Virus record (IMG/VR): IMGVR_UViG_3300008055_001149
Span: 1-21,905 of that record
Strand: one strand, 5' to 3'
DNA length: 21,905 bases
Source of the DNA: a virus
This document shows, piece by piece, positions 7,568 to 13,973 of the stretch (positions within the stretch are counted from its first letter, which is position 1; each line of letters opens with the position of its first letter). The position numbers were made by a program, and so were the translations under genes. The notes beneath the pieces were generated by a model, which was not told where the DNA came from, did no database searches, and saw only the letters and a list, made by a program, of their open reading frames with translations.

Positions 7568-7827
7568 AAAAGTATTTAATATTATTAGTTTTGTTTATAA
7601 GTGGTTGTTCCACAACAGTTCCTGTTACAGTAAAGTTTCCTACTTTGCCTGAAGAACTAAATGTAATATGCCCGCCGCTTAAAAGGATACCAGAAGCAGC
7701 AAAACTAAGCGACATAGCAAAAACAATATCTGACAATTATGAGTTATACCGTCATTGTTCAGCAAATAATGATGCATTGCTTGAGTGGATTACAACACAG
7801 AAAAAAATTTTTGAGGAAGTACAATGA
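7564..7827 (+). CDS. Outer-membrane lipoprotein spanin (o-spanin)
   Basis: The protein begins MKKYLILLVLFISGCSTT, a lipoprotein signal with lipobox ISGC and lipidated Cys15. The mature 73 residues have a Pro-rich start (VPVTVKFPTLPEEL) and helical remainder, with further Cys near residues 37 and 60. An o-spanin sits in the inner leaflet of the outer membrane and binds the i-spanin in the periplasm. The gene overlaps both the i-spanin (ATGA) and the endolysin gene (ATGA), giving a compact lysis operon. The spanin assignment rests on the lipobox, size and position. Confidence 0.75.
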   Translation: MKKYLILLVLFISGCSTTVPVTVKFPTLPEELNVICPPLKRIPEAAKLSDIAKTISDNYELYRHCSANNDALLEWITTQKKIFEEVQ

Positions 7828-8435
7828 TTACATTACAACAATTAAAACAATTACTACCTGGTAACCCCCATGTCGAACACTGGCACAGTGTGTTGGAGCA
7901 ACTGTTTCCCGATTATGACATTAACACACCTCGTAGAATGGCTGCGTTTATTGCCCAGTGTGCACATGAATCAGGTAATTTTAAAGTATTAAAAGAAAAT
8001 TTAAATTACAGAGCTGCGACGTTAAGAAAGATATTTCCTAAGTACTTCCCTGATGACGCTATTGCTGCAGCATATGCAGGTAAACAAGAAATGATTGCTA
8101 ACAAAGTGTATGCAAACAGAATGGGTAATGGAGATAGTGAATCGGGTGATGGTTATCGATACTGTGGTAGAGGACTCATTCAACTAACAGGTAAAAGTAA
8201 CTATCAAGCATTTGCTGACAGTTTAGAGATGGCTGTTGAGGATGTACCTGCTTACCTTGCCACCTTTGAAGGTGCCGCACAATCAGCTTGTTGGTTCTGG
8301 GAATCAAACAACCTCAATAGATGGGCTGATGAGGGTGACATTGTTACTCTAACAAAGAAGATTAATGGTGGTACTATTGGTCTTGAAGATCGTCTAAAAC
8401 ATTACGAGCATGCATTGCATGTTTTGGGAGAATAA
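7824..8435 (+). CDS. Endolysin, glycoside hydrolase family 19
   Basis: The 203-aa protein matches phage GH19 (chitinase-like) lysins. It has RRMAAFIAQCAHESGNFKVL with catalytic-type Glu49 and Glu58 nine residues apart, then NYRAATLRKIFPKYF, then YCGRGLIQLTGKSNYQAF, the conserved substrate-cleft segment, and WFWESNNLN. It would cut the glycan strands of peptidoglycan between N-acetylmuramic acid and N-acetylglucosamine. No signal peptide or separate cell-wall-binding domain is seen, so export through a holin is expected. It overlaps the o-spanin gene by four bases and the holin gene follows one base later. Confidence 0.92.
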   Translation: MITLQQLKQLLPGNPHVEHWHSVLEQLFPDYDINTPRRMAAFIAQCAHESGNFKVLKENLNYRAATLRKIFPKYFPDDAIAAAYAGKQEMIANKVYANRMGNGDSESGDGYRYCGRGLIQLTGKSNYQAFADSLEMAVEDVPAYLATFEGAAQSACWFWESNNLNRWADEGDIVTLTKKINGGTIGLEDRLKHYEHALHVLGE

Positions 8436-8436
8436 A

Positions 8437-8880
8437 ATGACACAAGAAGTAAAAGAAAAAGAAGATTGGATGCAGAAAAAATGGCGTCCAGCAATGGGTT
8501 GGATGTATATGATTATATGTACGCTTGATATGGGTGTATTCCCTGTAGCATGGAGTATTCTTCAAACTGTTACCGGACAACCAATCACTCAATGGCAACC
8601 ATTAACACTGCAAGGTGCTGGTTTATTCCATTTAGCGATGGGCGCTGTCCTTGGTATTGCCGCTTTTGGTCGTACACAAGAAAAGATTGCAGGTGCTAAC
8701 AATGGTGGAGCAGCTCCTTTACCTGTGAGCGCACCTCCTCCAATATCACCACCTCCTGCTTATGTTCCACCACCTACTGTGCAAGATCCGCCCCCAAATA
8801 TAGAACCAATAAATACATCTATATCAACAGGATTTGGTGGCAAGAAAGCACCACCACCTGCACCAGAACCAATGCTATAA
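8437..8880 (+). CDS. Holin-like membrane protein with proline-rich tail
   Basis: The start at 8437 follows the endolysin stop by one base and has GGGAG six bases upstream; an in-frame ATG at 8410 lies inside the endolysin gene and is less likely. Residues about 17-43 (WRPAMGWMYMIICTLDMG and on) and 58-78 (LQGAGLFHLAMGAVLGIAAF) are hydrophobic and match the WRP-x-x-G-W plus MGxVLGxxxxGR pattern of the 3TM gene-transfer-agent-type holin family. From about 93 to the end (147) the chain is Pro-rich with repeated PPP clusters. The holin would form the inner-membrane lesion releasing the endolysin. Family naming is from memory. Confidence 0.75.
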   Translation: MTQEVKEKEDWMQKKWRPAMGWMYMIICTLDMGVFPVAWSILQTVTGQPITQWQPLTLQGAGLFHLAMGAVLGIAAFGRTQEKIAGANNGGAAPLPVSAPPPISPPPAYVPPPTVQDPPPNIEPINTSISTGFGGKKAPPPAPEPML

Positions 8881-8889
8881 GAGGCTAAA

Positions 8890-9102
8890 ATGAAACACCT
8901 TACTCTACTTGTGCTTGCTGCAACACTATCCATTTTAACTCCCGCACATGCTGGTGGCGTACTTAAAGAAGTTTGTCACGGTAAAATAGATAAAGCAGGT
9001 AAACCAGTTATGGATAAAAAGACTGGTAAGCAAGCACAGGAGTGTAAGAAAATCAAGGTTCATAAAAAACTTGAAGTTGCTGAGCAACCTGCAAAAAAAT
9101 AA
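8890..9102 (+). CDS. Small exported Lys-rich protein (70 aa)
   Basis: A signal peptide is clear: MKHLTLLVLAATLSILTPAHA, with probable cleavage after AHA at residue 21. The mature 49 residues are very basic and contain two Cys (29 and 52) that could form one disulfide in the periplasm. An AGAGG-like ribosome binding site (AAGAGGCTAAA) precedes the ATG. The position directly after the holin suggests a lysis accessory or lysis-timing role, but no family is recognised. Confidence 0.6.
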   Translation: MKHLTLLVLAATLSILTPAHAGGVLKEVCHGKIDKAGKPVMDKKTGKQAQECKKIKVHKKLEVAEQPAKK

Positions 9103-9105
9103 ATT

Positions 9106-9411
9106 ATGGCAACTACAGCAGAACGACTTGGTATTGTCGAGACCAAGGTAATAAACTTAGACGAAAAAATAGACAATCTCAAGATTGATGTCAAGGATAT
9201 GCATGACTGCCTTGATAAAACTCGTGATACACTTTCAGGTCAGTTGGACAAGATGTATGAAGCATCCTGTGAACAACATGCTGCTCTTGGTAAAGAATTG
9301 AGAGAGCTTAAAAAAGATCGCGATCGTTTTGTGTTTACATTGGCTGGTATTGTTGCAGCTCTTGGTCTATTATCTGGTCATGCAGACAAAATATTAAAAT
9401 TATTCGGTTGA
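9106..9411 (+). CDS. Coiled-coil protein with C-terminal membrane anchor, XhlA-like layout
   Basis: Residues about 1-72 are charged and helical with heptad spacing (VETKVINLDEKIDNLKIDVK, LGKELRELKKDRDR). They are followed by one hydrophobic segment at about 75-91 (FVFTLAGIVAALGLLSG) and a short tail. This layout resembles small phage holin-associated proteins such as hemolysin XhlA, which have an N-terminal coiled coil and a C-terminal membrane helix. It ends the lysis cassette and could be an antiholin or holin partner. Sequence identity to any family cannot be judged here. Confidence 0.55.
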   Translation: MATTAERLGIVETKVINLDEKIDNLKIDVKDMHDCLDKTRDTLSGQLDKMYEASCEQHAALGKELRELKKDRDRFVFTLAGIVAALGLLSGHADKILKLFG

Positions 9412-9458
9412 CTTTTTAACCGCCTTCCTTGACAATCGGGATGTTGAGGAAATATAAC

Positions 9459-10490
9459 ATGCAATGGATTGAAGAAAAATATATTGGCGGTATGGCCGCG
9501 CGGCTGAATATGTTTCGGCGTGTTGAGAGTGGTTACAACTTTAGGTGTTTTGTTTGTGGTGACTCGCAAAAAAGCAGAACGAAGGCTCGAGGATTTTTGT
9601 TACAGAAAGCTGGTAAGTTTAGCTATTACTGCCATAACTGTAATGTTAGCATGTCTTTCAGCAGGTTTCTTGAAACGGTAGATCCAGCTGCCTACCAAGA
9701 TTACGTTCGCGAACACTATACAGAGAAGACATCATCCTATAATACAGAACGTATTGTCGAACCACCACCAGACATGGCTCGGTTCATCACTCCTAAATTC
9801 ATTAAATACACAGCTCTAGCTGAGCTAAAAAAGATTTCACAACTAGATCTTGATCATCCAGCCAGACGGTATGTTGTTAACCGTCAAATTCCTCCTAACT
9901 ATCATTCTAAACTGTTCTTTGCACCTAAGTTCAAAGCATTTACAAATTCACTAAAGCCTGATAAGTTTGATCTATCAAAGAAAGATGAACCAAGACTAAT
10001 CATTCCTTTTGTTGACAAGGGTGGTAATCTGTTTGGTTTTCAAGGACGTTCATTCTTTAATACAGAACCTCGTTACATTACGATTATCCTTGATGATACA
10101 AAACCAAAAGTTTACGGACTAGAAAGTGTAAACTTGCAAAACACAGTATATGTGGTAGAAGGACCAATTGACTCGATGTTCCTTGAAAATAGCCTTGCTA
10201 TGGCTGGTTCTCATCTTGATAAAACAGCTGTCGATGTTGGACTAAAGGTTGACACGACAACTATTGTATATGACAATGAGTGTCGTAATAAAAACATTGT
10301 AAACTCTATTGATAAAGTGATAGATTTAGGGTATAGTGTTTGCATATGGCCAGACAATTTAGAGCACAAGGACATTAATGATATGATTCGTGGTGGAATG
10401 TCTTCAAAAACAATTAAGCAACTAATTGATCAACATACATACAGGGGCCTATCAGCAAAGATGAGATTAACACAATGGAAGAGAGTTTGA
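9459..10490 (+). CDS. DNA primase, T4 gp61-like
   Basis: The start at 9459 is preceded by GAGGA at 9446-9450 with good spacing; earlier in-frame codons (TTG 9429, ATG 9441) lack this. The 343-aa protein has an N-terminal zinc-binding domain with Cys30, Cys33, Cys58 and Cys61 (FRCFVCGDSQKSRTKARGF, then YYCHNCN). It has a TOPRIM-type catalytic core with Glu234 in YVVEGPIDSMF, a DNE motif at 272-274 and KDINDMI near 304-310. It also has PRLIIPFVDKGG and FQGRSFF, as in T4 gp61, and ends KMRLTQWKRV much like gp61. It synthesises RNA primers for lagging-strand synthesis together with the phage helicase. It is the first gene of the nucleic-acid module after the lysis cassette. Confidence 0.93.
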   Translation: MQWIEEKYIGGMAARLNMFRRVESGYNFRCFVCGDSQKSRTKARGFLLQKAGKFSYYCHNCNVSMSFSRFLETVDPAAYQDYVREHYTEKTSSYNTERIVEPPPDMARFITPKFIKYTALAELKKISQLDLDHPARRYVVNRQIPPNYHSKLFFAPKFKAFTNSLKPDKFDLSKKDEPRLIIPFVDKGGNLFGFQGRSFFNTEPRYITIILDDTKPKVYGLESVNLQNTVYVVEGPIDSMFLENSLAMAGSHLDKTAVDVGLKVDTTTIVYDNECRNKNIVNSIDKVIDLGYSVCIWPDNLEHKDINDMIRGGMSSKTIKQLIDQHTYRGLSAKMRLTQWKRV

Positions 10491-10491
10491 G

Positions 10492-10686
10492 ATGACTACA
10501 TTTTTAAGTGAGTATTATGACATTAAACATGATGCCCGCAAAGCAATAGTTTTGGTTACAGATGAAGGTTATTGGGTTGAGTTGTGGGAGCATGGAAAAT
10601 TGGTTGAAACACGTGATTTGCGTGCAAAATCGTTGCGATATGCAGAAGATTGTGCTGAAAATTGGGTTGAGGGTATTATAAAATGA
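10492..10686 (+). CDS. Small acidic phage protein (64 aa)
   Basis: The gene sits one base after the primase stop and overlaps thyX by four bases (ATGA). The protein shows a beta-rich middle (KAIVLVTDEGYWVELWEHGK) and a helical end (LRYAEDCAENWVEGIIK). The YAEDxAENxxxGI ending is familiar from small proteins of T4-like cyanophages, but no function is known. It has no membrane segment or metal motif. Confidence 0.65.
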   Translation: MTTFLSEYYDIKHDARKAIVLVTDEGYWVELWEHGKLVETRDLRAKSLRYAEDCAENWVEGIIK

Positions 10687-11351
10687 AAGTTAGGCTAGTT
10701 AGTCACTCAAAACCATCGAGGGAGTTTTACAGTGAAGGTCTCTGCGATACCCAGGAACTTGTTGCATACTGTGCGCGTGTCTCCAACCCATCAAACCAAC
10801 TCAACGCTGGAACATCAGAGAAGCTCATCAAGTACCTTATTAAACACCAGCACTGGAGCCCACTTGAAATGGTCTCAGCGTGTCTTGAAATCGAAACCAC
10901 CAGAGATATTGCCCGACAAATACTCAGACACAGAAGTTTCTCTTTCCAGGAGTTTAGCCAACGCTACGCGAATCCAACGAAAGATCTCAGCTTTGTATGT
11001 CGAGACGCACGTCTCCAAGACCCAGCTAATCGACAAAATAGCATAGAAACAGATGATAAACTGCTCCAGCGTCGATGGGAAGAAAAACAAAGACGTGTGA
11101 TTGAAGTTGCTAAAGACACATACAACTGGGCAATTGAACATGGAATTGCAAAAGAACAAGCACGTGTTATATTACCAGAAGGTCTAACAGTATCACGTCT
11201 TTATATGAATGGCACACTGCGTTCTTGGATACACTATATAAGCACCAGGACAGCAAACGGCACACAAAAAGAACATATGGAAATTGCCAAAACATGCGCC
11301 CTTGTCATTGCAGAAATCTTCCCACTTACAACAGAATTCGTTTCAGAATAA
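10683..11351 (+). CDS. thyX: Flavin-dependent thymidylate synthase ThyX
   Basis: The 222-aa protein carries the ThyX signature at residues 82-95 (RHRSFSFQEFSQRY), matching RHRxxSxxExSxRY. Further features are the N-terminal YCARVSNP segment, HWSPLEM near residue 57, and the C-terminal ARVILPEGLTV and SWIHYIS segments, where Arg and Ser contact dUMP in the family. ThyX makes dTMP from dUMP using methylenetetrahydrofolate, FAD and NADPH, with no DHFR needed to regenerate folate. It works with the ribonucleotide reductase downstream to feed phage DNA synthesis. Start is fixed by the ATGA overlap with the upstream gene. Confidence 0.95.
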   Translation: MKVRLVSHSKPSREFYSEGLCDTQELVAYCARVSNPSNQLNAGTSEKLIKYLIKHQHWSPLEMVSACLEIETTRDIARQILRHRSFSFQEFSQRYANPTKDLSFVCRDARLQDPANRQNSIETDDKLLQRRWEEKQRRVIEVAKDTYNWAIEHGIAKEQARVILPEGLTVSRLYMNGTLRSWIHYISTRTANGTQKEHMEIAKTCALVIAEIFPLTTEFVSE

Positions 11352-11369
11352 AAATAATTGGAGTTATTA

Positions 11370-13160
11370 ATGGTAGAAAAATATCTTGATCTTGACATAG
11401 ACTTATCGCGGGACGGTCTATTTGATCAACTAGGAATCAAGCGACTGCAAGAGTCGTATATGAAAGAAGATGAAACAAGCCCTCAACAACGATTTGCGTT
11501 CGTATCAAAACAATTTGGAACCAGTAGAGACCATGCACAACGACTTTATGACTATAGTAGCAAACATTGGCTCAGCTATTCTACTCCTATTCTCTCTTTT
11601 GGCCGTAGCGCTAGGGGCCTTCCTATATCTTGTTTTTTACCTTACCTCCATGATAGCTCGGCTGGATTGGTGGACACGCTTTCGGAAGTAAATTGGCTGA
11701 GCATGCTTGGCGGAGGAGTTGGTCTTGGAATTGGTATTCGATCTTCTGATGATAAGTCTGTGGGTGTGCTACCCCATCTTCGCACTTATGATGCATCATC
11801 GCTCGCTTATAGACAGGGAAGGACTCGCCGGGGCTCTTACGCTGCATATCTTGATATCAGTCACCCTGACATTGCAATTTTTCTTGACATGAGAAAACCA
11901 ACTGGTGATCCCAATATGCGCGCAATGAATTTGCACCATGGGATTAACATTCCAGATGCGTTCATGGAAATTATTGAACGATGCATGAAGGATCCCGATG
12001 CTGATGATAGTTGGGAGTTGAAAGATCCTCATAATGGTGAAGTCCGTGAGGTGGTTTCTGCTAAACTGTTATGGCAACAGATCCTCGATCTTCGTATGCA
12101 TACTGGTGAACCATATTTGCATTTTATTGATACGAGTAATCGCATGATGCCTCAGTTCCAGAAAGATTTGGGACTAAGTATCAAACAAAGCAATTTGTGT
12201 TCAGAAATTATTTTACCAACCAACAAAGATCGTACTGCAGTATGTTGTTTGTCTTCTGTGAATTTGGAATATTATGATGCTTGGAAAAATCAACCACTTT
12301 TTCTTCGGGACATTGCGGAGATGCTCGATAACGTTCTTCAGTATTTCATTGATAATGCTCCTGACAGCATATCGAGAGCAAGATTTTCTGCTGAGCGTGA
12401 ACGCAGTATTGGTGTTGGTGCTCTCGGTTTTCATGGGTATTTACAACAACACAACACCCCCTTCGAAGGGGCAATCGCAAAATCAATAAACAATGAAATT
12501 TTTAATCACATAAGAGATGAACTCGATGCAGCAAATTACGTTCTTGGAGGCATTAGAGGAGAAGCTCCAGATGCAATTGGTACTGGAAAAAGATTCTCAC
12601 ACACTATGGCTATTGCCCCTAATGCTAGTAGCTCAATTATTATGGGTAATACTTCTCCCTCTATCGAGCCTTTTCGTGCTAACGCATATCGTCAGGACAC
12701 TCTTTCAGGTTCTTTCTTAAACAAGAACAAGCACCTGGAGCGCGTGTTGCGTAACAAGATGCTAACTGATGATGAGATTCAAGAAATCTGGTCAAGCATT
12801 ATGGCTAATGATGGTTCGGTACAGCACCTTGAGTGCTTCGATGAGTGGGAAAAGGAAGTGTTTAAGACTTCGATGGAGATCGATCAACGCTGGATTATTG
12901 AACACGCTGCAGATCGTCAAAAATTTATTGATCAAGCTCAGTCGTTGAATGTATTCTTTAGACCAGATAGTAATGTTAAATATATTCATGCAATTCACTT
13001 TTTAGCTTGGAAGCTTGGCTTGAAAACGATGTACTACTGCCGCAGTGAGAAACTAGCTAAAGCTGATAAGGTATCAAAGAAAATTGAACGTATTGTCATG
13101 CAGGAAATCGATTTAAAATCTATTGCTGACGGAGATGTTTGTTTAGCTTGCGAGGGATAA
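11370..13160 (+). CDS. nrdA: Ribonucleotide reductase class Ia large (alpha) subunit, short form
   Basis: ATG 11370 has TTGGAG upstream; a TTG four codons earlier is less likely. The 596-aa protein has the radical-site set of NrdA: Cys88 (PISCFLP, E. coli Cys225 position), Asn275-Cys277-Glu279 (NLCSEIILPT, the 437/439/441 triad), Cys292 (VCCLSSVN, Cys462 position), the radical-transfer tyrosine pair in TMYYCRS, and a C-terminal Cys591-x-x-Cys594 (CLAC) that relays electrons from thioredoxin. E. coli and T4 NrdA are about 750 aa. The missing part is mainly the N-terminal ATP-cone that binds dATP, so feedback inhibition by dATP is probably lost. It reduces NDPs to dNDPs with the NrdB encoded at 13970. 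Confidence 0.95.
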   Translation: MVEKYLDLDIDLSRDGLFDQLGIKRLQESYMKEDETSPQQRFAFVSKQFGTSRDHAQRLYDYSSKHWLSYSTPILSFGRSARGLPISCFLPYLHDSSAGLVDTLSEVNWLSMLGGGVGLGIGIRSSDDKSVGVLPHLRTYDASSLAYRQGRTRRGSYAAYLDISHPDIAIFLDMRKPTGDPNMRAMNLHHGINIPDAFMEIIERCMKDPDADDSWELKDPHNGEVREVVSAKLLWQQILDLRMHTGEPYLHFIDTSNRMMPQFQKDLGLSIKQSNLCSEIILPTNKDRTAVCCLSSVNLEYYDAWKNQPLFLRDIAEMLDNVLQYFIDNAPDSISRARFSAERERSIGVGALGFHGYLQQHNTPFEGAIAKSINNEIFNHIRDELDAANYVLGGIRGEAPDAIGTGKRFSHTMAIAPNASSSIIMGNTSPSIEPFRANAYRQDTLSGSFLNKNKHLERVLRNKMLTDDEIQEIWSSIMANDGSVQHLECFDEWEKEVFKTSMEIDQRWIIEHAADRQKFIDQAQSLNVFFRPDSNVKYIHAIHFLAWKLGLKTMYYCRSEKLAKADKVSKKIERIVMQEIDLKSIADGDVCLACEG

Positions 13161-13161
13161 A

Positions 13162-13260
13162 ATGGCAACGAGAACAATTTATGGATGTGGTAATAAAATG
13201 GTTACCACAACCACAAAAACAAAAAGTGGTGTTGTTAAGAAAAAAAACAAAAATTATTAG
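13162..13260 (+). CDS. Possible 32-aa basic peptide
   Basis: A short ORF begins one base after the nrdA stop, with GAGGG five bases upstream of its ATG (overlapping the end of nrdA). It starts MATRTIYGCGNKMV and ends Lys/Asn-rich. The ribosome binding site is better than that of the overlapping 38-codon ORF at 13181. It fills an otherwise gene-free gap of about 130 bases between nrdA and the thioredoxin gene. No family is recognised, and low-complexity Lys codons make chance possible. Confidence 0.35.
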   Translation: MATRTIYGCGNKMVTTTTKTKSGVVKKKNKNY

Positions 13261-13297
13261 CAGTGTTAAACCACGAAAACCAAAGAAACCAAAATGA
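13181..13297 (+). CDS. Possible 38-aa basic peptide, alternative to the ORF at 13162
   Basis: In a second frame, the ATG at 13181 opens a 38-codon ORF encoding a basic Lys/Pro-rich peptide ending KPRKPKKPK. Its TGA overlaps the ATG of the thioredoxin gene (ATGA), the junction style used throughout this phage, which argues for translation. Against it, the upstream region has only a weak ribosome binding site. At most one of this ORF and the one at 13162 is likely to be a maintained gene. Confidence 0.3.
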   Translation: MDVVIKWLPQPQKQKVVLLRKKTKIISSVKPRKPKKPK

Positions 13298-13536
13298 GAT
13301 TACTTAAATTCGAAGCCCCTTGGTGTACAAAATGTAAGCAAGTAAGTGCTGTACTTGAGACAATGACGTTGCCATTTCCAATTGAAAAAATAGACATAGA
13401 CAAGAACAGGGATGCAGCGCTGTTCTATGGAATACGCGGAATTCCTCATATGATTCTACTCGATGAGAACGACAACATTATTAAACGTATTGGTGGAGTT
13501 CTAACAAAAGAACAATTAACAGAGGAACTTTTATGA
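13294..13536 (+). CDS. Thioredoxin-like protein
   Basis: The compact 80-aa protein has the redox site W10-C11-T-K-C14 after a short beta strand (MRLLKFEAPW) and the cis-proline loop at Pro51 (YGIRGIPHMILLDEN). These are the defining thioredoxin-fold elements. It is shorter than E. coli thioredoxin (about 108 aa) and closer in size to T4 NrdC-type proteins. It lies between nrdA and nrdB and is therefore the probable electron donor for the reductase, reducing the C-terminal CLAC of NrdA. It overlaps the nuclease gene by four bases (ATGA). Thioredoxin versus glutaredoxin activity cannot be decided here. Confidence 0.88.
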   Translation: MRLLKFEAPWCTKCKQVSAVLETMTLPFPIEKIDIDKNRDAALFYGIRGIPHMILLDENDNIIKRIGGVLTKEQLTEELL

Positions 13537-13973
13537 AAAAATTATTAATTATTTTAGCTTTACTACCAACACTAACCTTAGCGCAGCCAAAAGAAAAGCA
13601 AGGTATCACATACGGTGCTGTTATTACACGTGTAATTGATGGTGATACGGTTGCGTTTCAAGCAAACTGGTTACCTGAACCACTGAAGAAAGAGCTGTCA
13701 ATTCGTGTGTATGGTGTTGATACACCAGAAAAAAGTTTTAGAGCAAAATGTCCTGAAGAAGATGCAAGAGGACAGGCAGCTACTAGTTTTACAAAAAATA
13801 TGATTAACAAAAGTCAGCATAGACAAATTGTCTTAATGGATTGGGACAAGTATGGTGGTCGTGTTCTTGGAGATGTTATCCTTGACGGACAAAGTTTACG
13901 TGCAGCACTTATTCAAAACGGATTTGCACGTGAGTATTATGGCGAAGCAAAACAAAGTTGGTGTAACAAATGA
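13533..13973 (+). CDS. Exported thermonuclease-like (SNase family) nuclease
   Basis: Residues 1-17 (MKKLLIILALLPTLTLA) form a Sec signal peptide with probable cleavage after TLA. The rest is a staphylococcal-nuclease domain: Asp36 and Asp38 in VIDGDTV (calcium site), Arg58 and Asp63-Thr64-x-Glu66 in IRVYGVDTPEKS, and Arg110 in DKYGGRVLGDV. These match SNase residues Asp19/Asp21, Arg35, Asp40-Thr41-Glu43 and Arg87, with the Arg-to-Asp and Asp-to-Glu spacings conserved. The enzyme would cut DNA and RNA with Ca2+. Export to the periplasm is notable because the gene lies inside the nrdA-nrdB operon, overlapping its neighbours by four bases on both sides. Cys73 and Cys144 might form a disulfide. 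Confidence 0.9.
   Translation: MKKLLIILALLPTLTLAQPKEKQGITYGAVITRVIDGDTVAFQANWLPEPLKKELSIRVYGVDTPEKSFRAKCPEEDARGQAATSFTKNMINKSQHRQIVLMDWDKYGGRVLGDVILDGQSLRAALIQNGFAREYYGEAKQSWCNK

Noticed and set aside
9405-9422. Inverted repeat CGGTT / AACCG at the boundary of the lysis cassette and the primase gene.
   Set aside because: The T-run lies in the loop, not after the stem, and the stem is only five base pairs, so it does not qualify as a terminator.
9429-9458. TTGACA and TATAAC with an 18-base spacer just before the primase start, looking like a sigma70 promoter.
   Set aside because: The transcript would start at about 9465, inside the primase gene and after its ATG at 9459, so it would lack the start codon and ribosome binding site. 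It is probably chance in AT-rich sequence.
11470-11892. Two + strand ORFs within nrdA encoding hydrophobic, membrane-like peptides.
   Set aside because: They lie fully inside the strongly supported nrdA frame, have no family resemblance and reflect the hydrophobic bias of alternative frames.
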